Positions 24,586-32,426 of a stretch of DNA of 51,060 bases are shown here, piece by piece. The DNA comes from CAXMQS01 sp964195995 (lineage in GTDB: Bacteria; Actinomycetota; Acidimicrobiia; Spongiisociales; JAOTWH01): positions 1 through 51,060 of the forward strand of contig CAXMQS010000027.1 of NCBI GenBank assembly GCA_964195995.1, in the 5' to 3' direction. Under the pieces are notes generated by a model. The model was not told the DNA's origin. It ran no database searches and was given only the letters and a program-made list of their open reading frames with translations. Within the stretch, counting starts at the first letter, position 1, and every line of letters starts with the position of its first letter. The position numbers were made by a program, and so were the translations under genes.

Positions 24586-25104
24586 CTATCGGAGGAAGTT
24601 GTCTGCTATCCGCTTCACGGTGCGCGTCGAGCGCTGAGTCGTCGTCATGCCCAGTGTGTTCACGACGCGTGCTTCACTGTGCTCAGACTCGTTGCGCGGC
24701 CCCGAGTGGCCCCAGTAGACCTCTCGGCCGATGACGGCTAGTTGGTCGGCACCGGTGGCAGTCGCCTTGAGTTCCCGGGCGTTCTCGGGGTCTGGCTCAG
24801 TCTTCAGAAATGACACCTCAACCTCGTCGAGGTCAGGGAATGGATTAGCGTCGGCGACCTCGATGACCTCCGCGGCCGTCCTCAAGAACGTAGGGACCTC
24901 AAACCCCAATGCCTCCTGTAGGGCCGACTCGATCCGCGCGGCCATGGCCTGGTCATCGTCTGAATCGAAGATCACATTCCCCGACGCGATGAAGGTCGCC
25001 ACTTCGTCGAAGCCAAGCGACTCGAACACCGCCCGAAGGTCAATCATCTTGACATGGCGCGGCGGAGTATTGATGGCTCTGAGGAATGCGACGTAACGAG
25101 TCAT
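24586..25104 (-). CDS. DUF1697 family protein
   Basis: 172 residues. MTRYVAFLRAINTPPRHVKM, DLRAVFESLGF, then VATFIASGNVIFDS is the standard opening of DUF1697. Function unknown. ATG 25104 is preferred over an upstream GTG at 25152 because family members begin at this MTRYVAFLRAIN. Confidence 0.88.
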   Translation of the reverse strand: MTRYVAFLRAINTPPRHVKMIDLRAVFESLGFDEVATFIASGNVIFDSDDDQAMAARIESALQEALGFEVPTFLRTAAEVIEVADANPFPDLDEVEVSFLKTEPDPENARELKATATGADQLAVIGREVYWGHSGPRNESEHSEARVVNTLGMTTTQRSTRTVKRIADNFLR

Positions 25105-25192
25105 TTCAATGGGGGAGCGATCGACGATCGACTCGCGCTCAACGCTAGTCACGGGATGTCTTGAGACGCAGGTCAGGTACTCACCCGAGGCT

Positions 25193-25849
25193 TCAGAGGT
25201 AGAGCTGGACGTCGGCTTCGGCCATGATCGGCATGAACGTCAGATATGCGATTACCGGAAGATCGTCGAATATCAGATCGTTCTTCGCAACCTTGAAGTG
25301 ATCCATCGACCCTCCGCACATGTAGAGCTTGGCACCGAGGCTGCGCAGCTGGTGTAGTTTCGCCTGTGCCGGGATGTGCCCTGATTTCGTCATGGCGGAC
25401 GCCGCGAAGCGGCTGAATGGTCGGCCCCAGCCGCTGAGCTTCGGGCGGAACCGCTTGGCCAAAACGTGGACCGCCGGGCCCTGGAAGTAGAGATGCACAT
25501 CGATGCCCTCCAGCGCGGCGCCGAGAGCGAAACCCAGAGGCGATAGCAACTCCTCGAGCCCATCGACAGAGATAATCATCGCCAGGCTCTTACCGGTTTT
25601 GGCCTTAGCCCCCTTCTCGATCAGGAAGCGACGCCCGTGCTCGGTCGCTTCCGAGACGACCAGTCGGTGTCCGGTAACTCGGGACCAAGCAGCAATATCT
25701 CGTTCCAAGGGCTCGATGTCGTCGGTGAGAATCTCCAGTACCTCTCCCTCGTTCATGCCCCCGAGCTCGCCAGCGATGTCAAACGCGACGAATGTCGAGA
25801 TGCTCTTCCCCCTGCGATCAATGAGATTCGGTCCGATGGCGGTAGTCAT
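25193..25849 (-). CDS. TusA-like / DsrE-like fusion protein
   Basis: 218 residues. Residues about 7-75 follow a TusA/SirA pattern (LIDRRGKSISTFVAFDIAG, EGEVLEILTDD, DIAAWSRVTGHRL), but the catalytic CPxP cysteine is replaced by SIST. Residues about 85-218 form a DsrE/DrsE-like domain (KSLAMIISVDGLEELLSPLG, then LGAKLYMCGGSMD with a Cys). Probably a sulfur-relay-derived regulatory or scaffold protein. ATG 25849 has GAGGAAGG upstream. Confidence 0.75.
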   Translation of the reverse strand: MTTAIGPNLIDRRGKSISTFVAFDIAGELGGMNEGEVLEILTDDIEPLERDIAAWSRVTGHRLVVSEATEHGRRFLIEKGAKAKTGKSLAMIISVDGLEELLSPLGFALGAALEGIDVHLYFQGPAVHVLAKRFRPKLSGWGRPFSRFAASAMTKSGHIPAQAKLHQLRSLGAKLYMCGGSMDHFKVAKNDLIFDDLPVIAYLTFMPIMAEADVQLYL

Positions 25850-25992
25850 GGCTCTGCCTTCCTCTCTCCGTCGTCTATGGGAACAGACCTGTTGGAGGTG
25901 GGGTAGGGCCATTGGTTCCAAAGTAGTGGGAACACCTGTAGCCGGGACCATCGGCTCTATCGCTCTTCGACAGCTCCGGGAACCATGGAGCG

Positions 25993-26004
25993 GTTCTCGA
26001 GAAC
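25993..26004. promoter_or_regulatory. Perfect 12-base palindrome GTTCTCGAGAAC
   Basis: Lies 12 bases before the TTG start of the membrane protein gene at 26017, in the short gap between divergent genes. Could be an operator or a small RNA hairpin overlapping the ribosome-site region. Confidence 0.3.
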
Positions 26005-26016
26005 GGAGTCGCTCGG

Positions 26017-26448
26017 TTGAACATCATCTGGGGCCTCGTGGTCGTGATATTCGCTCTGATTGCCTGGGGCGGCCAAACCATCTCCCTGTTCTCTCCGGCT
26101 CTTGCCGCAGGGTGGGGCCTGACGGAGGACGAAGAAGAGGTGGAGGCCACCTATTGGGCCGACGTTCGTGCCGAAGCCCGTTGGGACTTCCTAACGCTGT
26201 GGACCCTCCTCGTCGCCGGTGTGTTGCTCGTTGTCGACGCCGCGGCCTGGCCCTACTTCGGGTTGGTCGGGGGAGGCATCTACGTGTACTTCGCCGGCAG
26301 GGGAGTGCTCGCCCGCCTCGAAATGCAACGCCGCGGTTTTCGCATCGGAGCGCCGGCGAATGTGCGAGCCGCCTACTTCTTCCTCCCGATGTTGGGGGCC
26401 GTAGGCGCTGTCACCATCGCCGCCGCCGCCATTGCGCTGTCATCGTGA
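26017..26448 (+). CDS. Membrane protein of unknown function
   Basis: 143 residues, four hydrophobic segments (near residues 3-22, 60-78, 80-95 and 120-142) and an acidic loop EDEEEVEATYWADV. TTG start with GGAG about 8 bases upstream. No recognised family. Followed after 28 bases by another membrane protein gene, probably one operon. Confidence 0.7.
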   Translation: MNIIWGLVVVIFALIAWGGQTISLFSPALAAGWGLTEDEEEVEATYWADVRAEARWDFLTLWTLLVAGVLLVVDAAAWPYFGLVGGGIYVYFAGRGVLARLEMQRRGFRIGAPANVRAAYFFLPMLGAVGAVTIAAAAIALSS

Positions 26449-26476
26449 CTGCCACCGTGGAGGAAGGAAGGAGAGC

Positions 26477-26965
26477 ATGGAAGTAACAGCCTTCACCTGG
26501 ATTGTTGCCGTCCTTGGGCTTCTGCTCATCGCCATCCTCAGCGGGGTGCAGCTGGCAGCCGTCGTCGATCCCCGCAGCGAGTGGACCATAAAGAACGTAT
26601 ACGGCGGCAGTCCTGCCACCACCTACTTCGCTTACAACCAGGGGTACGCCTGGGCCGATCCGTTCTTCTGGGCTCCGCTCCAGGTCCTAGGGAGCATCGG
26701 CATGCTTCTCGGTCACCGATGGGGGTTCCTATTGGCGCTGATGGCGTCTGTGCCCTTCTGGTACACCGCTATAACGATCTTCATCTGGGATCGCGATATG
26801 GGATTTCGACAGAACACTCTCTCCTACTGGGTGTTCGTCTGGGCCATGTGGCCTGCCTTCGGGGTAATCAGGGCGTCTACTGCTTCTGGCGATTGGTCGA
26901 CTAGACCGCCTGCAAGCGCTTCCCGGGCTTTTGGAGCGAAATGCTCCCCGAGCCGTAGCCGCTAA
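26477..26965 (+). CDS. Membrane protein of unknown function
   Basis: 162 residues, about four hydrophobic segments (TFTWIVAVLGLLLIAILSG-like start, then GSIGMLLGHRWGFLLALMAS, and VFVWAMWPAFGVI) and a Ser/Arg-rich tail. ATG 26477 is preceded by GGAAGGAGAG. Function not recognised. Confidence 0.72.
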   Translation: MEVTAFTWIVAVLGLLLIAILSGVQLAAVVDPRSEWTIKNVYGGSPATTYFAYNQGYAWADPFFWAPLQVLGSIGMLLGHRWGFLLALMASVPFWYTAITIFIWDRDMGFRQNTLSYWVFVWAMWPAFGVIRASTASGDWSTRPPASASRAFGAKCSPSRSR

Positions 26966-27001
26966 GCGTCGCGACTGAGACAATCCCGAGACACCAGTCG
27001 A

Positions 27002-27318
27002 CCACCTTGGCGGTGTGATTGTTCTCGGAACCATGCGAGCCGACAACGCGGGTTCCGCGTGTAACAACCTCAAGGTGGCGATCCGGAGAATGCCGAATCC
27101 CCAGGAGTGCCCGAGCAGCCTGACGACCAACCGAGCGAAGCGGAATTCCGCGCCGGCAGATCAGAAGCCGGAGGCGACAACAAACCTCGTAGGAGGTCAC
27201 GTTGCGATTCCTGAAACGCCTGGCCGTCTCACTCGGCAGCGTGACTTCAACCATGCTCGCCGGAGTATCTAACTTCCGAATCGGCTAACTGAACGGAGGG
27301 GTTGCTCGGGCATCCTGG
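27002..27318 (+). ncRNA. Strongly structured stretch with embedded micro-ORF (candidate regulatory RNA)
   Basis: Nested inverted repeats. Domain 1: CCACCTTG (27002-27009) with CAAGGTGG (27071-27078), enclosing CGGAACC (27026-27032) with GGTTCCG (27051-27057). Domain 2: 27101-27121 pairs with 27299-27318, about 20 base pairs with one bulged G, closing a loop of roughly 180 bases. Inside are a GCGGAATTCCGC palindrome (27140-27151), CCGGC/GCCGG (27153-27157, 27167-27171) and a hairpin ACCTC/GAGGT (27184-27197) that hides a ribosome site before a 28-codon ORF. No promoter was identified. The alternative is a MITE-like remnant. Confidence 0.45.
27202..27288 (+). CDS. 28-residue peptide with sequestered ribosome site
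   Basis: TTG start 5 bases after AGGAGG (27191-27196), the best ribosome site in the area. The peptide is basic at its N-terminus (RFLKR), then moderately hydrophobic (LAVSLGSVTSTMLAGVSNF), ending RIG. The ribosome site is the 3' arm of a small hairpin within a larger closed structure. Small hydrophobic peptides under such control include type I toxins; this is inference only. Confidence 0.4.
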   Translation: MRFLKRLAVSLGSVTSTMLAGVSNFRIG

Positions 27319-27328
27319 TGCTCGGTCT

Positions 27329-28411
27329 CTAACTCTGTTGTGGCTCGGGGCTCATCACGACACCGGTGGAGAAGGCGGCCAGAACCTCGGCAGCCTGTGG
27401 TTCGATAGGGACGACGTAGGAAACGCCCCCTTCGTTGGAGATCTTCACCGGCAGCGTGGCGGCATCGATTCCGCCGTTCCGCAGCACCGCCCACCCCAGC
27501 TTGGCCAGGTCGCCCGTCGACACCCCTTCATCGGCTCTCAGGCTGTTGCCGAGACCAGCGGCGAGCCAAGGGGCGGTCAGGAGACTGCGTGGTGATTTGG
27601 CACTGTCCATGAGCTTGCTCAACACCAACTGCTGGCGGCCAATGCGACCGATGTCGCTCTGGTCGACACCGACCCACGAACCGTCCTGGAGCTCCTCGTA
27701 GCTCCGGGAGCGCACAAAGGCGACGGCGGCCGGCCCTGCCAAATGGGTGGTTCCTGCATCGACAGAGAGTCCGGACTTGTCGTCCTTGGCGGCGTATGGG
27801 AATTCGATGTCGACGCCCCCGAGCGTGTCAACCACGTTGGCGAAGTCGCCGAACCCGACCTCCACGTAATGATGGATTGGCATGTCTAAGTAACTCTTGA
27901 CGGTTTGCACCAAGAGGTCGGGACCTCCAAAGGCGAAAGCGGCGTTGACCCTGTTGGTGCCATGACCGGGAATCTCGACTTTGAGATCTCGAGGGAGGCT
28001 GAGGAGTTGCAGGCGCCCATCTGCGACGTGAGCGACCATGATCACGTCGGTTCGCTGACCCCCGAAGTCCCCGAAGAAGCCTCCAAGCTCCTCTGGCAGG
28101 TTCTCCCGGCTGTCACTACCAATGAGCAGATAGTTGACAGGCCCCGGTGCTGCCGAGTCCAGGCTCGGGAGGTCCTCACTCGCAATACGATCGATGCCGT
28201 GGCTCAGTAGCCACGCCGACAGCGCCAACCAGCCGGCTCCCATCACCACGAGCACGACGAAGCCCAACAGCAGGCGACGCCACCAGCGACGCTTCCCCGG
28301 CGGAGCCTCCACGGGAGGGTCGACGGGAGGCGCCTCATCGGCGTACATGCGGGGAGGTGATTTCGGCACCTTGACAGGAACCTGAGTCAGCTCATGGGTG
28401 TCCAAGTTCAT
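27329..28411 (-). CDS. LytR-CpsA-Psr (LCP) family protein
   Basis: 360 residues. A cytoplasmic N-terminus, one membrane helix (RRLLLGFVVLVVMGAGWLAL), then the extracellular LCP domain: NYLLIGSDSR, RTDVIMVAHV, LSLPRDLKVEIPGHGTNRVN, the VNAAFAFGGP segment, FVRSRSYEELQDG and QSDIGRIGRQQ. LCP enzymes attach secondary polymers to peptidoglycan. ATG 28411 is preferred over an upstream in-frame start at 28534 because the proline-rich cytosolic tail begins naturally there. Confidence 0.92.
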   Translation of the reverse strand: MNLDTHELTQVPVKVPKSPPRMYADEAPPVDPPVEAPPGKRRWWRRLLLGFVVLVVMGAGWLALSAWLLSHGIDRIASEDLPSLDSAAPGPVNYLLIGSDSRENLPEELGGFFGDFGGQRTDVIMVAHVADGRLQLLSLPRDLKVEIPGHGTNRVNAAFAFGGPDLLVQTVKSYLDMPIHHYVEVGFGDFANVVDTLGGVDIEFPYAAKDDKSGLSVDAGTTHLAGPAAVAFVRSRSYEELQDGSWVGVDQSDIGRIGRQQLVLSKLMDSAKSPRSLLTAPWLAAGLGNSLRADEGVSTGDLAKLGWAVLRNGGIDAATLPVKISNEGGVSYVVPIEPQAAEVLAAFSTGVVMSPEPQQS

Positions 28412-28708
28412 CCTGGTCGCGAAGCGACGGCCGAAGTACGACCGTCGTCGAGAGGGTACCGCGGCCGGGTGTCTGACAGGAGCCGGGCGAGACCTGAGGG
28501 CCTTGTGCTGGCCCTCGGAGCCCTGGCACCTCACCTGCCCCGATACCAGCGCTCTCTGGTCAAACTATGCAGAATGCTGGGGAATAGGCCTAATCCTCCT
28601 TGGAGTCGCCGGAGGGAGGCGGCGTACTCGGGACCTTTGGCCCTGGGGTCACGAGCAGCAGGTAGCACAAGCTGCCTAGAGCTACTGACCGATCACACGG
28701 AGGACCAA
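28412..28708. other. Intergenic region between divergent genes
   Basis: About 300 bases. Open frames here have no recognisable protein. Near the right end, GGTAGC/GCTGCC and GTAGC/GCTAC could form alternative small hairpins before the 2TM gene. No clear promoter was found. Confidence 0.4.
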
Positions 28709-28993
28709 GTGACACACGAGGACCCGGCTCTCGAGCGGGCCAAGAGGCGCGTCAAGGACCTGAGCGACTTCTACTACCACCTGATGACATATGTACTCGT
28801 CAACGCCCTCTTGGTGTTCCTCGATCGGCGGGTCGACGGAGGGCAGGAGGTACTGGGCCTCGATTGGGCCTATTGGGTGATTTTCGGTTGGGGGTTCGGC
28901 ATCGTTGGCCACGCCATCTACACGTTCTTCGGCGAGCACAAGGTCCACCAGTTGTACGAGCGGGAGAAGGACCGGGAGGACGTGAGAGGCTGA
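28709..28993 (+). CDS. 2TM domain-containing protein
   Basis: 94 residues. An N-terminal helix (ERAKRRVKDLSDFYYHLMTY) leads into two membrane helices (VLVNALLVFLDRR and WVIFGWGFGIVGHAIYTFFG) and a charged tail (YEREKDRED), the layout of the 2TM family often found beside or fused to sensor kinases. GTG 28709 has GGAGG upstream; the longer open frame 5' of it is not protein-like. Confidence 0.85.
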   Translation: MTHEDPALERAKRRVKDLSDFYYHLMTYVLVNALLVFLDRRVDGGQEVLGLDWAYWVIFGWGFGIVGHAIYTFFGEHKVHQLYEREKDREDVRG

Positions 28994-29035
28994 GGCGGTG
29001 AGTCGGTAGGGGAGTGAGTAGCCAGCCCGCCGAAA

Positions 29036-29041
29036 TAGCCT
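29036..29041 (+). promoter_or_regulatory. -10 element TAGCCT, leaderless start
   Basis: TAGCCT ends 8 bases before ATG 29050. Confidence 0.45.
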
Positions 29042-29049
29042 GAGACACG

Positions 29050-29421
29050 ATGCCAGTTCCAAGACTCATGGCCCTTGTCAACAAGCGACTGTTCAACAGG
29101 CTCGAGCTCAGGAGGGGTGTCAGGCCCGTCCTGAGCCATGTAGGCAGGTCGTCGGGGAAGACGTTCCGAACACCTCTCGACGCCCACCCTGTCGAGGGCG
29201 GCTACATCTTCATCTTGATGTATGGCGCGGACTCGGATTGGGTCAAGAACATCTTGGCCGCCGGGACGGCTCGCCTCACCATCGGCGACGAGGAGATCGA
29301 CTTGGTTTCGCCGCGGTTGGTGTCCAAGGACGTCGCGTGGCCGCAGATGGCCGAGGTTACGAAGGAGCCGCCGAAGTTCTTGCGGATAACCGAGTTCCTG
29401 CAGATGGATAGCCGCACCTAA
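29050..29421 (+). CDS. Nitroreductase/quinone reductase family protein (DDN-like)
   Basis: 123 residues, with HVGRSSGKTFRTPLDAHPVE and LMYGADSDWVKNILAAGTAR, typical of the F420/deazaflavin-dependent split-barrel family. Full-length member of a duplicated pair: its last 228 bases, including the stop and a few bases beyond, recur at 31594-31821 with about 20 mismatches. Confidence 0.85.
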   Translation: MPVPRLMALVNKRLFNRLELRRGVRPVLSHVGRSSGKTFRTPLDAHPVEGGYIFILMYGADSDWVKNILAAGTARLTIGDEEIDLVSPRLVSKDVAWPQMAEVTKEPPKFLRITEFLQMDSRT

Positions 29422-29427
29422 TCGGCA
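29200..29427 (+). repeat. Direct repeat, copy 1 (3' part of nitroreductase-family gene)
   Basis: 228 bases, gap-free match to 31594-31821 with about 20 mismatches by hand count. The two copies bracket the gmd-fcl cassette in the same orientation. Confidence 0.85.
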
Positions 29428-29505
29428 TCTAGAGCCGCAACCGATCCTTGGCGAGATTCCGCGCTCTCGGCGCAGCCCACTCCGGTGCACGATACGTGAT
29501 CCAGC

Positions 29506-30450
29506 TCAGGCGATAGCTGACCGCTGCGATTCCCACCACTCGATCGTGCTTCGAAGACCATCCTTGAGTTCGACCTGTGCTTCGAAGCCCAACAGGTCAC
29601 GAGCTCGCGTTGTGTCGAGTGCGCGCCGCGGCTGACCGTCCGGCCGCGACGTGTCCCAGCTGATATCGCCGTCGAATGCGGTAAGTTCGGCAATCAGTGC
29701 GACCAGATCCCTGATCGTGATCTCCTTGCCGGAGCCAATGTTCACGGGATCGCTGCCGCTGTAGCTCTCGGTGGCCATGACGATCGCCTTGGCAGCGTCG
29801 TCGACATAGAGAAACTCGCGACTGGCGCTCCCGGAGCCCCACACTTCGACATACTCCCTTTCTTCAGCTCGAGCTGTTACGAACTTGCGGATGAGCGCCG
29901 GAATTACGTGGCTGTTATCGAGGTCGAAGTTGTCGTTGGGACCGTAGAGGTTGACGGGGAGGAGGTAGATGCCGTTGAAGTCATATTGAGCCCGATAACT
30001 CTGGAGCATCACAAGAAGGGCCTTCTTGGCGATCCCATAAGGGGCGTTCGTCTCCTCTGGATAGCCGTCCCACAGCGCCTCCTCCTTGAACGGAACTGGG
30101 GTGTGTTTGGGGTACGCGCAAACCGTTCCGGCCTGAACGAACTTCTCGACGCCGTGGAGCCGCGCAGCCTCAATGGCGTGCAAGCCCATAGCCATGTTGG
30201 CAAAGAAGTATCGGCCTGGATTGCTTTGGTTCGCGCCTATCCCGCCAACTTCGGCGGCCAAGTGGATGACAATCTCGGGCTTGGCAGCGTCGAAAAGGCG
30301 TGTGACGTCGTTCTGGTGTGTGAGATCGGTGTCGGCTCTGCGAGGAACATTGAGGATCGCCCCACGGTTCGCAAGCAGCTCACACACGACCCTCCCAAGA
30401 AAGCCGCCGCCCCCCGTAACCATGATCCGCTTGCCTTCGAGTGTCTTCAA
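29506..30450 (-). CDS. fcl: GDP-L-fucose synthase
   Basis: Epimerase-reductase converting GDP-4-keto-6-deoxy-D-mannose to GDP-L-fucose with NADPH. 314 residues, SDR fold: VTGGGGFLG cofactor motif, SSC-like segment as AGTVCAYPKHTPVPF, catalytic Y-x3-K as YGIAKKA. ATGA overlap with gmd makes a two-gene operon. No fucosyltransferase is adjacent. Confidence 0.93.
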   Translation of the reverse strand: MKTLEGKRIMVTGGGGFLGRVVCELLANRGAILNVPRRADTDLTHQNDVTRLFDAAKPEIVIHLAAEVGGIGANQSNPGRYFFANMAMGLHAIEAARLHGVEKFVQAGTVCAYPKHTPVPFKEEALWDGYPEETNAPYGIAKKALLVMLQSYRAQYDFNGIYLLPVNLYGPNDNFDLDNSHVIPALIRKFVTARAEEREYVEVWGSGSASREFLYVDDAAKAIVMATESYSGSDPVNIGSGKEITIRDLVALIAELTAFDGDISWDTSRPDGQPRRALDTTRARDLLGFEAQVELKDGLRSTIEWWESQRSAIA

Positions 30451-31484
30451 TTTCGGCGATCCGGCGCGATGTCTTTCAACCCTGCATCTACCAGCGTCCG
30501 CTCCTGGCGAGCGAGGACGATATCCCGCTCGATCATCATGGCTACTAGGTCGTCGAAGTCCACAGTCGGCACCCAGCCGAGCTCTTTCTTCGCCTTCGAC
30601 GCGTCACCTTGGAGAATGTCAACCTCTGAAGGTCGGTAGTAGAGCTCATCGACCTCGACATGGTCCTGCCAATCGAGCCCAACTAGTTCAAAGGCAAGTT
30701 CGCATAGTTGCCGAACGGATTTGCGCACGCCTGTGGCGATAACGAAGTCGTCGGCCTCGTCAGCCTGCAGCATCAGCCACATCGCTTCAACAAAGTCTCC
30801 GGCGAATCCCCAATCCCGTTCTGCATCCAGATTGCCGAGATAGAGCTTCTCCTGGAGCCCGAGGCTGATTCGAGTGGCAGCGCGGGTGACTTTGCGGGTT
30901 ACGAAGGTTTCTCCACGCCTTGGGGATTCATGGTTGAAGAGAATGCCGTTCGAGATGAACATCCCGTACGCCTCTCGATAGTTCACCGCTTGCCAATACG
31001 AATAGACCTTGGCGACTCCGTAGGGGCTTCTGGGGTGGAAAGGAGTGAGCTCGGTCTGGGGAACCTCCTTCACAAGTCCGAACATCTCGGACGACGATGC
31101 CTGGTAGAAGCGGGCGTCGGAATCAAGTTGGCGAACGGCTTCCAGCAAGCGCAGCGTCCCGAGAGCGTCGACGTCTGCTGTGTAAATCGGATTCTGGAAC
31201 GAGACCGCGACGTGTGACTGGGCACCGAGGTTGTAGATCTCCGTCGGCTGTATTCGATGCAGGAGACGGGTGAGCGAGTTGCCATCAGTGAGGTCCCCGT
31301 AGTGGAGAAAGAGGCGTGCCTCCGAATCGTGCGGATCCACGTAGAGATGGTCAATCCGTTCGGTAGAGAACGTCGACGAGCGTCGTGTCAGACCATGAAC
31401 GCTATACCCCTTTTCCAACAGAAGCTCCGCAAGGTAGGAGCCGTCCTGGCCTGTGATTCCTGTGATGAGAGCGACTGGATTCAT
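30447..31484 (-). CDS. gmd: GDP-mannose 4,6-dehydratase
   Basis: Makes GDP-4-keto-6-deoxy-D-mannose from GDP-D-mannose. 345 residues: ALITGITGQDGSYLAELLL, YNLGAQSHVAVSF, the SSEMFG segment, YGVAKVYSYW with Tyr and Lys, and FNHESPRRGETFVTRKVTRA. Leaderless ATG with TACTAT 8 bases upstream. First gene of the GDP-fucose cassette. Confidence 0.95.
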   Translation of the reverse strand: MNPVALITGITGQDGSYLAELLLEKGYSVHGLTRRSSTFSTERIDHLYVDPHDSEARLFLHYGDLTDGNSLTRLLHRIQPTEIYNLGAQSHVAVSFQNPIYTADVDALGTLRLLEAVRQLDSDARFYQASSSEMFGLVKEVPQTELTPFHPRSPYGVAKVYSYWQAVNYREAYGMFISNGILFNHESPRRGETFVTRKVTRAATRISLGLQEKLYLGNLDAERDWGFAGDFVEAMWLMLQADEADDFVIATGVRKSVRQLCELAFELVGLDWQDHVEVDELYYRPSEVDILQGDASKAKKELGWVPTVDFDDLVAMMIERDIVLARQERTLVDAGLKDIAPDRRN

Positions 31485-31492
31485 GGCATTTG

Positions 31493-31498
31493 ATAGTA
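31493..31498 (-). promoter_or_regulatory. -10 element TACTAT of gmd-fcl
   Basis: TACTAT on the minus strand ends 8 bases before the gmd ATG. Confidence 0.45.
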
Positions 31499-31589
31499 GG
31501 ACGGTGGGGGGGAGGAGCGGAGGAAGTTGCCACCAGCGGACACCCCGGTCTTCGGCCGATGCGATGCGGCCCCATCCGGTCCGACGGCG

Positions 31590-31815
31590 TGCCGGCTACA
31601 TCTTCATCATGATGTATGGCGTGGACTCGGATTGGGTCAAGAGCATCTCGGCCGCCGGGACGGCTCGCCTCACCATCGACGACGAGGAGATCGCCTTGGT
31701 CTCGCCGCGATTGGTATCCAGGGACGTCGCCTGGCAGCAAATGGCCGCGGCTACGAAGGAGCCGCCGAAGTTCTTGCGGGTAACCGAGTTCCTGCAGATG
31801 GACAGCCTCAGCTAG
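31590..31815 (+). pseudogene. N-terminally truncated copy of the nitroreductase-family gene
   Basis: From the GYIFIMMYGVDSDWVKSISA segment to the stop this matches the gene at 29050. Upstream the similarity decays: only scraps such as DAMRPHPVRRRAGY resemble DAHPVEGGY, and no proper start remains near the gmd promoter. The open frame extends back to 31453 but those residues are not family-like. Confidence 0.7.
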
Positions 31816-31821
31816 TCGGCA
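31594..31821 (+). repeat. Direct repeat, copy 2
   Basis: Partner of 29200-29427, same orientation, no gaps, on the far side of gmd-fcl. Confidence 0.85.
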
Positions 31822-31822
31822 C

Positions 31823-32175
31823 TCAGGCGCCCGGCATCTCGTGATCGGCCACACGACCGGTGGCGAAGAATGGGGCGACCTTGCGGGCCCAAGCCTGGGC
31901 CGCCTCTAGGTCATCGGCGTTGATGATGTAGAACCCGCGATGTGCGCCTCCGATTTCGCAAACGGGCCGTCAGTCACGGTTGGGTCGCCAACGCCGACAA
32001 CGCCCGCTGCGTCTGGCCCCTGAAGAGCGCCCCCGAAGACGAAAGTACCGCTCGCATCCATCTCCGCCTCCAGGGCGATGACCCGCCCCATGAATGCCTG
32101 CATCTCCTCGGGCGAACTCGGGGAGCCAGGAACGGCAGCCTCGACGGCGTAGGTCGACAACAGATCCTGACTCAT
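31823..32175 (-). pseudogene. YCII-related protein gene with single-base frameshift
   Basis: Starts MSQDLLSTYAVEAAVPGSP with ribosome site GAGGAG, runs to GPFAKSEAHIAG, then the frame shifts and meets a stop. Adding one base near 31933-31937 restores GFYIINADDLEAAQAWARKV, AP, FFATGRVADHEMPGA, the normal C-terminus of this family (about 117 residues). Either a recent lesion or an indel error. Confidence 0.72.
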
Positions 32176-32310
32176 GCGGGCTCCTCTAGTGGAATCGAGA
32201 CAGCCTGATGTTAGATGTCGCTGAAAGTGCGGGACGCGGCGCTCGATCATCCAGCCCTTGGCATCGGTGCATGTGGCCATGGCAGGCGATCATGGCCGGC
32301 GAAGACCTCA

Positions 32311-32330
32311 CCCCCTCCGGCCGGAGGGGG
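32311..32330. terminator. Perfect 20-base GC palindrome
   Basis: CCCCCTCCGG followed directly by CCGGAGGGGG, between the rhodanese gene stop and the YCII gene start. Shaped like a terminator stem for the rhodanese gene but without a T-run. Confidence 0.4.
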
Positions 32331-32426
32331 ACCGCAGCTGTTTCCTGGTACTTAGGCTAACTTGACATAACGTGGATTATGGGCGCAACAGATACCGGCC
32401 CTGCACCGGGCGTTGAGGTACCGCTA

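Noticed and set aside
26901..27254. 117-codon minus-strand ORF
   Set aside because: No recognisable domain, and its sequence is the complement of the nested hairpins; the RNA structure explains the region better.
27101..27318. Retron or group II intron
   Set aside because: Flanking inverted repeats invite this, but there is no reverse transcriptase in the window and no intron domain V-like hairpin.
29200..31821. Composite transposon around gmd-fcl
   Set aside because: The flanking repeats are parts of a nitroreductase-family gene with no transposase, terminal inverted repeats or target duplication.
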